In this document: piece after piece, positions 54,101 to 61,964 of the stretch
Numbering within the stretch: position 1 is the first letter of the stretch
Layout: each line of letters opens with the position of its first letter
DNA from: Candidatus Brocadia sp.
GTDB taxonomy: Bacteria > Planctomycetota > Brocadiia > Brocadiales > Brocadiaceae
DNA length: 64,000 bases
Direction: 5' to 3'
NCBI GenBank assembly: GCA_011525665.1
Contig: WYAU01000097.1
Span: 28,749 to 92,748, forward strand
The notes under the pieces: generated by a model
Seen by the model: only the letters and a program-made list of their open reading frames with translations
Told to the model about the DNA's origin: nothing
The model's database searches: none
Program-made: the position numbers and the translations under genes

Positions 54101-56821
54101 TTACGATTTACCTGCTCTAAAATCCCCTCCCGGGAGGGGATTAAGGGATGGGTTCCCTCCCCGTTGAAATTTTTTTATTCCCCTTCGAGAGTGGTAAATA
54201 GATACAGGAATTAAAATTCCCATACTTGTCAGGGTAATAATCATGCCGATGGTAAATGATTTAGGCTCGTAGATAAACTGAACCATGTGCTCTCCCTTTT
54301 CAAGGAAGACCGACCGCAGGATATAATCTGTCTTGAGCACCCTGCTCTTTTTCCCATCAACATACGCATTCCAGCCGGGGTAAAAGGTGTCACTAAGGAC
54401 GAGATAACCATCTTCGAATAGTGTCGCCTTTATTGTAACACGGTTTGGCATATATTCAAGAATCGTTGGATTGGGCTCTTGCGGTAAATTTTTTGCATCT
54501 GCATTCTTTACGGTATTACTCTGTAAAAACTTCTCTTTTTTATCAAAAGTTTCTCCTTCCCCTTCATCCCCCCCTTGCGAAGGGGGGGGGGTGGGGGGGG
54601 CAATTTGGTGGCTATACTGCTCGATGATATTGGTAGGCTCTTCCAGGATAACGTATTCTTTGGGATTAAATTCGCTGCTGGAGAGTTCTTTGAATAGGGC
54701 ATCTCTCCCCTGCAGAGTCTTGGCCTCATGGACGATAAAGGCACGCGGCAATGCCTGTGTATTGTAAAAGAGGGCGTATTTTGAGTTGCGAAAGACCGGT
54801 TGTATTGTCGGGTGTTCTAATCTCACACTGGCTGGAAGGAGTATATACTTCAAATTAAGCAGGTTGGTCAGCTTTGAAAGTTGAGAAACCTCCATAACAA
54901 TACGTGGTTCTTCCAGGGGCTTACCATCGGACAGGTTGATGAATTCACTGTATTCTTTCATAACATTGGCGTCATACCCCCCGATATGAGAAATGTCATG
55001 CGTCATACCCTGATTGAGTTCAAAGTGTCCAACCGTCGTGATGCGAAACGGTTCGGGGTCTTTTTTTAAGACATCAAGTAGTTCCTTATTCCAAAAACAT
55101 TGTCTGGCATCAAACGTTACCATATATTGGTTGCCAAAACACCAGAGGTCTCCAAATATTACGGCCATGGTAACGGGGATCAAAATCTGGCTCCTTAACC
55201 TGCCATTCATCCACAAGCCAATGACCAGCAGACTTAATATGCTCAGAATTACGAATTTTACGGCACCCTTGGTAGCAACAGCAAAGGTTGCGTGTAAGAA
55301 TCCGGTATCATTCAGGCTGGGTAATGTGGTGTATCGATCACCCCACGAATATATTTTGTGAATAATACCATGCCATGTGCCGTATCCTGTCTTAAACAAA
55401 AAGGAGATCAGGAGAAACAGGCTTATTGCAGCAATGATACCGATGGCAATAGAGAGAAAACGCGAGGTCTTTTTTTCCGGGAAAACACGCCTTTGCAAGT
55501 ATTCTGCCCCAATGCCGGAAAGGACGGAAAGGGAAAAGGCAACGATAAATATGAACTTGGAATTCCCCCGAAACATGTTAAATCCGGGCACAATGGCATA
55601 CAGAATTTTGAAGAGCGGTGTAAACTTGCCCAGTGCAAGGATAGTAGTAATCAATGCCATAATGAGAAAGGTCTTTGTGAATTTATTTCTATGACAGAAG
55701 GAGGCAACTGCACACAAGAGTAAAGGAAGGATACCAACGTACAAAGACATCTCCCAGAGGTAGTATCGTCCCCAATAAGGGGTTTTGAGTGAATCTCCAA
55801 AAAATTCAGGGATAAATAAGGTAATGAAATTTTCCGGCGCAAAGGAAAACTGTCCTACCCATTCGTAGGAAATGGTTTGACGGGCAGAATGTTTAACCAT
55901 TTCAAAGGCCGGTAATAGCTGAATGGCTGCGAGTGAAGCACCCACAACGTAGAGGATGCAAATGCCTGCTGCATGATACCCGACATATTTCCAATTCCCG
56001 TGTTCTCTGAATTCCTGGATGATGCGTACGATAAAATAGATAACTACGGCAATGGCGGTATAAAAAAAATATTGAGGATGACCCGCCAATATATTCACCG
56101 CAACGGCAACCCCGCCCAGGAGCACATAGAAAAAATTACGAGTACGAATAAACAGCTCCGAGAATAAAAGGATGAGGGGCAGCCATATCATGGTGCACAG
56201 ATTGGGGAGGTGCCCGGGATAGACGTGGAATATCTGCGGGGCGCAGAACATAAATATGATGGACGCGATCATACAGCTCGCTCGGGAAAGCCTGTTTGTA
56301 CCGGCTAGGGTTTTACCCCCCCTTTCATCCCCCCCTTGCGAAGGGGGGGAAATAGGGGGGGTAATTTTGTTGCGGTTAGGGTAACGCGTTTCCGGAAAGC
56401 TGAGATATCTGAGATAGAGGTAAGTAAATACCCCTGATAAAAATACATGGAGGATGATGCTATAGTTGATAGCTACATGAATAGGGAAGACAAGAAAGAT
56501 CAGGTTGAGCGGATAAAATAGGGCAGATTGCACACCCCCGACAAATGGCGTCCCACCATAAATATAGGGGTTCCAGAGGGGAATCGTTCCTTTAGCCAGG
56601 GTATTGAAACCAAAATATCTCCAGTAAAACAACTGATGGCGTGTGTCGGTATTCTGATCGCTCAAAACGCGATAATCTGTGGGAATAACAACGTTGTGGA
56701 AATATGCCAGGGTAAGGAGGAACAACGTGAGTATCGCAACCCAATCGGATTTAGACCATGCCTCTGTCCGGGTTATAATCAAACCCGAAGCTGAATAATT
56801 ACCGTAGTCCATATCTTGCAC
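54101..56821 (-). CDS. YfhO-like multi-pass membrane protein
   Basis: A 906-residue integral membrane protein with around 12-14 hydrophobic segments and a C-terminal soluble beta-rich part. It resembles the YfhO family, large membrane glycosyltransferase-like proteins. Markers are SDQNTDTRHQLFYWRYFGF, GTIPLWNPYIYGGTPFVGG, and the C-terminal SDTFYPGWNAYVDGKKSRVL. Three palindromic-repeat insertions are translated in it: near residues 154-168, 741-755 and 893-905. The last one ends the protein (NPLPGGDFRAG). Such proteins probably transfer sugars to wall or membrane polymers. The function here is not known. Confidence 0.82.
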   Translation of the reverse strand: MQDMDYGNYSASGLIITRTEAWSKSDWVAILTLFLLTLAYFHNVVIPTDYRVLSDQNTDTRHQLFYWRYFGFNTLAKGTIPLWNPYIYGGTPFVGGVQSALFYPLNLIFLVFPIHVAINYSIILHVFLSGVFTYLYLRYLSFPETRYPNRNKITPPISPPSQGGDERGGKTLAGTNRLSRASCMIASIIFMFCAPQIFHVYPGHLPNLCTMIWLPLILLFSELFIRTRNFFYVLLGGVAVAVNILAGHPQYFFYTAIAVVIYFIVRIIQEFREHGNWKYVGYHAAGICILYVVGASLAAIQLLPAFEMVKHSARQTISYEWVGQFSFAPENFITLFIPEFFGDSLKTPYWGRYYLWEMSLYVGILPLLLCAVASFCHRNKFTKTFLIMALITTILALGKFTPLFKILYAIVPGFNMFRGNSKFIFIVAFSLSVLSGIGAEYLQRRVFPEKKTSRFLSIAIGIIAAISLFLLISFLFKTGYGTWHGIIHKIYSWGDRYTTLPSLNDTGFLHATFAVATKGAVKFVILSILSLLVIGLWMNGRLRSQILIPVTMAVIFGDLWCFGNQYMVTFDARQCFWNKELLDVLKKDPEPFRITTVGHFELNQGMTHDISHIGGYDANVMKEYSEFINLSDGKPLEEPRIVMEVSQLSKLTNLLNLKYILLPASVRLEHPTIQPVFRNSKYALFYNTQALPRAFIVHEAKTLQGRDALFKELSSSEFNPKEYVILEEPTNIIEQYSHQIAPPTPPPSQGGDEGEGETFDKKEKFLQSNTVKNADAKNLPQEPNPTILEYMPNRVTIKATLFEDGYLVLSDTFYPGWNAYVDGKKSRVLKTDYILRSVFLEKGEHMVQFIYEPKSFTIGMIITLTSMGILIPVSIYHSRRGIKKFQRGGNPSLNPLPGGDFRAGKS
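54121..54142. repeat. 22-nt perfect palindrome at the 3' end of the YfhO-like gene
   Basis: AATCCCCTCCC directly followed by GGGAGGGGATT is a perfect palindrome with no loop. It encodes NPLPGGDF near the C-terminus. It is related to, but distinct from, the CTTGCGAAG-centred copies. Confidence 0.75.
54553..54601. repeat. GC-rich palindromic repeat inside the YfhO-like gene (C-terminal part)
   Basis: The arms CCCCCCTT and AAGGGGGG surround GCG, within longer C-rich and G-rich flanks. It is translated in frame on the minus strand as a Pro/Ser/Gly-rich stretch ending PPSQGGDEGEGE. Confidence 0.8.
56315..56362. repeat. GC-rich palindromic repeat inside the YfhO-like gene (N-terminal part)
   Basis: The arms CCCCCCCTT and AAGGGGGGG surround GCG, with CCCCCC and GGGGGG outer arms. 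It is translated in frame as PPISPPSQGGDERGG between two hydrophobic segments, near residues 154-168. Confidence 0.8.
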
Positions 56822-56878
56822 TTGACCTTCTTAATTTCTTCCCTAACTGGATGTTGATTTCTATCAGAAGTGCGTTTT

Positions 56879-57211
56879 TTACTTACGAATGATTTCGATA
56901 ACCTTATCTATAATCTCAGTGAGCTTTTCTCTTTTAAGACTGCCAACTTGATATAAGATAATATGACTGTCTATAGTAAATATGCGATTGGGTCTTACAT
57001 TACTCGGCTGCTTCAGGCTTCCTGTCTCAAAGTCCTTGTCATCGAGTGAGAGTGCATAATTGTCTTTAATGGTTTGGCTGGTAATCTGACAGAGGATTAC
57101 ATCATCGCCTTCTAATGCTGTAATAACCAAGGCAGGTCGTCTTTTCGCTTGGGTTAAATCCGAGAAGGGAAAGGGGACGACAACGACATCCCCTTTTACA
57201 AATTTTGCCAC
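56879..57211 (-). CDS. MazF/PemK-family toxin
   Basis: An endoribonuclease toxin of the MazF/PemK fold, about 110 residues from GTG 57211 (VAKFVKGDVVVVPFPFSDL). The core motif DVVVVPFPFSDLTQAKRRPALVI and the LCQITSQTI segment are typical, and the conserved Arg and Ser/Thr of the active site are present. The start overlaps the antitoxin stop by 16 nt. It likely cuts mRNA when free of the antitoxin. Confidence 0.9.
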   Translation of the reverse strand: MAKFVKGDVVVVPFPFSDLTQAKRRPALVITALEGDDVILCQITSQTIKDNYALSLDDKDFETGSLKQPSNVRPNRIFTIDSHIILYQVGSLKREKLTEIIDKVIEIIRK

Positions 57212-57390
57212 GCCTCGTCCTCCTCTGGTTTTAACCAATCTTTTTCAAGCGAAGATTCGCTTGCGATAGCCGTATCAAGCCTTTCCTTAATTATCTTTGT
57301 TTTCAAAAAATGAATAAAATCCAATACCTCGTCAAGTAAAGGCTCTGGAACATGTTCAATCTCACTTATGACTAATTCTTTTTTACTCAT
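57196..57390 (-). CDS. antitoxin partner of the MazF-type toxin
   Basis: A 64-residue protein encoded just before the toxin, on the same strand, with overlapping ends. It has an N-terminal helix ELVISEIEHVPEPLLDEVLDF that resembles DUF2281-type antitoxin N-termini, and an acidic C-terminal tail (KPEEDEAWQNL) that could mask the toxin. No classical AbrB or ribbon-helix-helix motif is obvious. The ATG is preceded by TTGAGGTGAGAAT. Confidence 0.85.
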   Translation of the reverse strand: MSKKELVISEIEHVPEPLLDEVLDFIHFLKTKIIKERLDTAIASESSLEKDWLKPEEDEAWQNL

Positions 57391-57498
57391 ATTCTCACCT
57401 CAAATTAATTAAATTTTTCCTTGTTTCTCACCAGTCTTAATAGCGTATTAACGAGCACAACTAACTTCAGGGGAAAAAGCAAGCCGTTCTTACTCCCG

Positions 57499-58125
57499 TT
57501 AATCGCCATGCGTATTACGTTTACTTCGTTGCATTTGCCATAGTTTCCCAATTTCCGAAAAGGTCTTTCCTTCCAACCGTTTATTTCGACAAAACTGTTG
57601 CCAATCGGAAAGAACATTTTTAATAGTTTTTTGATTTTTTTCTGATTTAGTATACGGATGTCTTTTCCATAAGGTGGCTATCTCAGGAAAAGTTAAACCT
57701 TCCAATCTCTTATCTCTGCAAAACTCATTATAGGCAGATAATCTTTTTGGTTCCTTCACTTCTTTTGCAATGTCTTCTATTTTACCCATCAGGGAAGACA
57801 ATTCTATGATCTCAATTTGTTCTGGACATTCTGGCCAATTATGCTCCCAGCAAACAATAATGTCTACCGAATCAGGATTATGTTTATGTTGAAGAAATGT
57901 TCGACTCTTGAATTCAAATTCGATTCGAAGTTCTTCCCAACGTCCACTTCCAATGTAACGTCGCGCAATGCAATCAGGAAAACCTGCCTGAATAGATTCG
58001 ATTTTAAAGTCAAAAGCATCGTGAAGCATTCCAAAAAGATAAACTACCCCAAGTTCATTAATAGGAGCGCATGAAAGAGATTTGCAATTGATTTTTGATT
58101 CAAACACACGCCGATTTCTTTTCAT
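57499..58125 (-). CDS. PD-(D/E)XK nuclease-like protein with duplicated C-terminal repeats
   Basis: This 208-residue protein is unrecognised as a whole. The N-terminal part looks like a PD-(D/E)XK nuclease: FPDCIARR with Asp51, then RIEFEFKSRTF with Glu71 and Lys73 at suitable spacing, and a hydrophobic strand DIIVCWEHNW. The C-terminal part has two copies of a repeat about 43 residues apart: YNEFCRDKRLEGLTFPEIATLW and QQFCRNKRLEGKTFSEIGKLW. Each could be a small helix-turn-helix DNA-binding unit. It lies next to the MazF pair. A restriction or defence nuclease is plausible but unproven. Confidence 0.65.
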   Translation of the reverse strand: MKRNRRVFESKINCKSLSCAPINELGVVYLFGMLHDAFDFKIESIQAGFPDCIARRYIGSGRWEELRIEFEFKSRTFLQHKHNPDSVDIIVCWEHNWPECPEQIEIIELSSLMGKIEDIAKEVKEPKRLSAYNEFCRDKRLEGLTFPEIATLWKRHPYTKSEKNQKTIKNVLSDWQQFCRNKRLEGKTFSEIGKLWQMQRSKRNTHGD

Positions 58126-58242
58126 TAGTTTAAATTTGCTGTAATTATGAATATACTACCTTACTGGATTATATGTTAAGATATTAAGTAAATTCTGTGA
58201 AGGTTAGTTTACCCTTTTAGTAAGCCATTTCAAACAAAAAAC

Positions 58243-61065
58243 ATGCAAAACAGAACGTTTCATATCCTACTATTCCTGTGTATTGCAGCGATCGGTTGTT
58301 ACGCAACCATTGCACAGGTGATACTGATCCGTGAATTCCTGAATATCTTTTATGGTAACGAGCTGTGTCTTGGCATTGTGTTTGGCGCATGGTTTCTTGG
58401 TATTGCAACCGGTGCCTTTACAGGTGCAAAGGTTGAACATACCTTTAAATATGCCTTCAGCGTTTTCATAATCGCCTTGCTCATCCTATGTTTCGTATTA
58501 CCCGTACAAATCTTTTTTGTACGCGGTGTACGGGGCTTTTTAAGTGTTGGAATAGGCGAGTATATTTCCTTGATCCCCCTGCTCCTTACCTCCATCGGGT
58601 TAATCTTTCCTTTTAGTTTCATCATTGGCTTTATCTTTCCATTTTCATCAAAAATTGTGTGGGATGTTACTGTAGTACAGCGTAGATGTTGCCAAAAAAC
58701 AATTTCGGATTGCAGATTGCGGAATTCGGATTTCTTATCCAATTACAAATCTGAAATTCACAATCCGAAATCCGAAACCCGAAATGAGAATGCCAGGCTC
58801 TCGCAAGACGTAACCGTTACTAAAAGCCATGTTAAAAAAAAGGGACGTATACCAGAAAATACCAGTGATGCTGCAGTGGATATAGGAATAGTTTACATCA
58901 TAGAGTCCATGGGTAGCCTTATCGGAGGACTGGTATTCTCATTTTTTCTGGTCTCCCGATTCCATCCATTTACCATCATAACTCTGTTGAATATGGGGAT
59001 GTTTGTCTTTTTAACCATTTTGCTTTTCTCTTTTCTGGGAAGAGAACAAATCTGTTTCGGTGAAGAAGGCGGTAAGAAAACAAGAAAAGCTCTGGGATTT
59101 GTTTCCCTGGGTTTGGTGTTGCTTACGATGATAGTTTTGTTTTCGCCTATCCCTGATAAGGTGGAGGCATTATCCACAAAGATACGGTGGAATGCATTGA
59201 ACCCCCATATTGAACTGGTGGCCTCTGCAGACTCAAAATATCAGCATATCGATATAGGCAGACAGGCCGAACAATTCAACATCTACCTCAATGGACAATA
59301 TGCCGCTGCCTTTCCCAACGAATACGAATACGCCCAGATCGCCCATCTGGTGATGACCCAGCATCCGTCCCCCAAAAACATACTTCTGATTGGTAACGGG
59401 CTGGGTGGAATCATTTCCGAAATGCTTTTGTATCCCATCGAAACACTGGATTACGTGGAACTGGACCAAAACCTTCTGGAAATCTCCGGCAAATATCTAT
59501 CTCCGTCAGATAAACAAGCCCTAACCGATAAACGCATAACGGTATTTCATCAGGATGGCCGTTATTACGTAAAAAATACATCGAAGAAACAGCACTATGA
59601 CATTATCCTGGTAAATACCCCGGATCCCTCAACGGCCTTCCTCAACCGTTTTTATACCCTTGAATTTTTTAAAGAAATTCAGTCCATTTTAAAATCAGAC
59701 GGAGTTTTGGCCGCCTCAGTTAGCTCGGCAGTAACTTACATTGGAAAAGAAGTGGGAAGTTATACGGGTTCCCTCTATCGTACCCTGCACGAGGCCTTTC
59801 AGAAGGTACTCGTGACACCCGGTCAAACCAATTTTTATTTTGCGTGCAATGCAGAAGGGGTCATTACCCCTGACATAACAACGCTCATGGAGCGGTATAG
59901 AAAATTTCAGATAAAATCAGAATACTTTACCGAATATCTCTTTTATACCCTCCTTCAGCCAGAGCAGGTTGAATTCATAGAAAGGCAATTGAGTCAGAGA
60001 AAGGACCTGCTTGTCAATACGGATGCAAGACCCGTCACCTATTTTCTAAACCTCGTATTATGGGATTCCCTCACCGGAGGCCGCCTGCATGGGTTGTTTC
60101 GTGGATTAAAAGATGCAGGTTTGCAATCGTTTCTCGTCCCAATTATGATTGCACTGGCAGGGAGGATGATTTATACAGGTTTAAGGCAATTGAGGCGAGG
60201 AAGGAAAGGTGACAGGCATAAGGTAATGAGCCAATACCAGCGGAAAAATCAATATTCGCCTCCTAACGAAGAAGATAATTTAAAATTTACCACCCCTTCA
60301 TCCCCTCCTTCTCAAGGAGGGGATGAAGGGGTGGTTATAAAATCCAGAATGGGTCAACCTAATGGTGATCAATCTGTGCCTGTCGAAGGATTCAATCGTG
60401 ATTATACCAAACAACTTAAAACCGACTGCCTTATCGCCCTGGCCACGACGGGATTTACCGGCATTGCACTGGAGATTGTGCTACTCTATGCATTTCAAAA
60501 TATTTATGGCTATATTTACGAGAGGATGGGCGTCATTGTGGCCGTCTTTATGGTTGGACTTGCGCTCGGAGGATACCTTATGAATCAAATTATTAAAAAA
60601 ATCCGCAGTCCAAAATCCAACATCCAAAATCACTACTTGCCACCAACAGGAGTGGATCTCTGCCATTGGGTAAAAATATTGTTAATCATGCAGGGAATTA
60701 TTGGATTCTATGCCCTTCTTTTGCCATTTTTAATCCACGCACTATCTTTTTATTCAACCGTAGCCGAGGTTGGATTGATTTCCTTAATAGGTATTGCAGG
60801 TATAGTAACGGGCCTGGAATTTCCGCTGGTCAATAAGATATTTATAGAATCAAATCGGGATATTGCCATATCCGCTGGTGCTACAGATGGCGCCGACCAC
60901 ATCGGTGCCTTTTCCGGTGCAATATTAACCGGGGTAATCTTCCTGCCCCTTCTTGGTGTATTCGGGACGTGCCTGATCCTGACCACACTCAATATAGCAA
61001 GTTTCATCCTGATAGTCTTTTCAGTCTTGTGTTGTAAAAGATTAAATTTAAGGAGATGCGTATGA
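58243..61065 (+). CDS. membrane-fused aminopropyltransferase (spermidine synthase-like)
   Basis: A 940-residue chain with hydrophobic helices at both ends and a central soluble spermidine-synthase-like domain (about 315-590). The SAM-binding motif is NILLIGNGLGGIISE near residue 379, followed by LDYVELDQNLLEI and the acidic VNTPDPSTA. Fused membrane/spermidine-synthase proteins are known but mostly uncharacterised. The polyamine and aminopropyl substrates are unproven. Three repeat-derived insertions are translated in frame: near residues 153-186, 683-698 and 785-800. It overlaps the next gene's earliest start (61056) by 10 nt. The role may be polyamine or lipid modification at the membrane. 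Confidence 0.85.
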   Translation: MQNRTFHILLFLCIAAIGCYATIAQVILIREFLNIFYGNELCLGIVFGAWFLGIATGAFTGAKVEHTFKYAFSVFIIALLILCFVLPVQIFFVRGVRGFLSVGIGEYISLIPLLLTSIGLIFPFSFIIGFIFPFSSKIVWDVTVVQRRCCQKTISDCRLRNSDFLSNYKSEIHNPKSETRNENARLSQDVTVTKSHVKKKGRIPENTSDAAVDIGIVYIIESMGSLIGGLVFSFFLVSRFHPFTIITLLNMGMFVFLTILLFSFLGREQICFGEEGGKKTRKALGFVSLGLVLLTMIVLFSPIPDKVEALSTKIRWNALNPHIELVASADSKYQHIDIGRQAEQFNIYLNGQYAAAFPNEYEYAQIAHLVMTQHPSPKNILLIGNGLGGIISEMLLYPIETLDYVELDQNLLEISGKYLSPSDKQALTDKRITVFHQDGRYYVKNTSKKQHYDIILVNTPDPSTAFLNRFYTLEFFKEIQSILKSDGVLAASVSSAVTYIGKEVGSYTGSLYRTLHEAFQKVLVTPGQTNFYFACNAEGVITPDITTLMERYRKFQIKSEYFTEYLFYTLLQPEQVEFIERQLSQRKDLLVNTDARPVTYFLNLVLWDSLTGGRLHGLFRGLKDAGLQSFLVPIMIALAGRMIYTGLRQLRRGRKGDRHKVMSQYQRKNQYSPPNEEDNLKFTTPSSPPSQGGDEGVVIKSRMGQPNGDQSVPVEGFNRDYTKQLKTDCLIALATTGFTGIALEIVLLYAFQNIYGYIYERMGVIVAVFMVGLALGGYLMNQIIKKIRSPKSNIQNHYLPPTGVDLCHWVKILLIMQGIIGFYALLLPFLIHALSFYSTVAEVGLISLIGIAGIVTGLEFPLVNKIFIESNRDIAISAGATDGADHIGAFSGAILTGVIFLPLLGVFGTCLILTTLNIASFILIVFSVLCCKRLNLRRCV
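58702..58795 (+). repeat. translated tandem repeat (CAATCCGAAATCC-type)
   Basis: Near-repeats of ATTGCGGAATTCGGAT and CAATCCGAAATCCGAAA run through this stretch and are partly inverted to each other. They are translated as SEIHNPKSETRNENAR. A shorter relative lies at 60599-60634 (encoding IRSPKSNIQNH). They lie in loops of the aminopropyltransferase gene. Confidence 0.6.
60289..60335. repeat. 47-nt perfect palindromic repeat inside the aminopropyltransferase gene
   Basis: Two 22-nt perfectly complementary arms (left arm begins ACCACCCCTTCATCCCC) surround CTC. The insertion is in frame and reads TPSSPPSQGGDEGVV at about residues 683-698, a region between the soluble domain and the second membrane block. 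It is the best-preserved copy in the window. Confidence 0.9.
60599..60634 (+). repeat. short relative of the CAATCC-type repeat
   Basis: AATCCGCAGTCCAAAATCC and related repeats encode KIRSPKSNIQN in the same gene as the copy at 58702-58795. Confidence 0.45.
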
Positions 61066-61733
61066 AGATAACGTACTATGGCCATGCCTGCTTCCTGGTC
61101 GAAGGGAGCAAACATAGGGTAATTTTTGATCCTTTTCTCAAGGATAATCCCCTCGCGAAGATCAAACCCGAAGACGTAAAAGTGGATGCAATCCTCGTAA
61201 GCCACGGTCACTCTGACCACGTGGGAGACGCAGTCGATGTAAACAAAAACAACAAGGCGGTTATTGTTGCCACATTTGAACTTGCAAGTTATTTGGAAAG
61301 CAAAGGGGCCTTCTGTCATCCCATGAACATAGGAGGCGCACACACGTTCCCCTTCGGAACGGTAAAGCTCACCATTGCGCAACACAGCTCAACCACTGAG
61401 GAAGGACCCGCAGGAAACCCGTGCGGTTTTCTACTCACAATGGACAACAAGGTAATCTATCATGCAGGTGACACAGGGCTTTTCTATGATATGAAACTCA
61501 TTGGCGAACTGAACGAAATAGACGTCGCATTACTTCCCATAGGCGATAACTTCACCATGGGCATTCCGGATGCCCTGAAGGCGGTAGAATTCCTTAAACC
61601 GAAGATTGCCATTCCTATGCACTATAATACCTTTGACGTAATAAGACAAGACCCCCAAAAATTTATTGACGGACTCCGTGGTACTACTATAAAAGGGGTA
61701 ATATTGAAGATCGGGGAAAGTATAAGTATTTAA
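61062..61733 (+). CDS. UlaG-like metallo-beta-lactamase-fold hydrolase (UPF0173 family)
   Basis: A 223-residue metal-dependent hydrolase. It begins MKITYYGHACFLVEG, and the HxHxDH motif HGHSDH at residues 48-53 with HAGDTGLFYDM near residue 145 completes the metal site. ATG 61062 lies 6 nt after AGGAG (61051-61055). An ATG at 61056 follows AGGAG directly and is less likely. Natural substrates in UPF0173 are largely unknown. It overlaps the aminopropyltransferase gene at its 5' edge and is probably co-transcribed. Confidence 0.9.
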   Translation: MKITYYGHACFLVEGSKHRVIFDPFLKDNPLAKIKPEDVKVDAILVSHGHSDHVGDAVDVNKNNKAVIVATFELASYLESKGAFCHPMNIGGAHTFPFGTVKLTIAQHSSTTEEGPAGNPCGFLLTMDNKVIYHAGDTGLFYDMKLIGELNEIDVALLPIGDNFTMGIPDALKAVEFLKPKIAIPMHYNTFDVIRQDPQKFIDGLRGTTIKGVILKIGESISI

Positions 61734-61766
61734 AGACATTTCAGAATTTACCTGTTGATGAGATAT

Positions 61767-61891
61767 TCTGATTAAACCAGCGAAACCGATAATATGGATC
61801 ATTGATATCCAACACTGGCCACGTGCGAATTTGCGGGCCGAACTGATCGAACGTGGCTTTGAAGCAGTTGGCTATTTAATGGGAGTGGTCT
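61767..61891 (+). pseudogene. gene fragment truncated at a repeat
   Basis: From about 61767 one frame reads IKPAKPIIWIIDIQHWPRAN and continues with LRAELIERGFEAVGYLMG, a normal-looking protein N-terminus without a start codon. It runs straight into the 73-nt palindrome at 61892. The fragment looks like a Rossmann-type protein N-terminus that was cut off by insertion or recombination at the repeat. I cannot name the family. Confidence 0.45.
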
Positions 61892-61964
61892 GGGGGTCAG
61901 ACCTCCATTATTCAATATTCTGTTATTTAACAACCAATAATTGAAATATGAAGGTCTGACCCCC
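61892..61964. repeat. 73-nt palindromic REP-like element, copy 1
   Basis: The ends GGGGGTCAGACCT and AGGTCTGACCCCC are inverted repeats, and the inner AT-rich part is partly palindromic. Copy 2 at 62760-62832 differs at only three positions. A short tandem of TGACCCCCGCTTTGCC follows copy 1, and similar CCCCCTTTGCT units follow copy 2. Confidence 0.85.
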
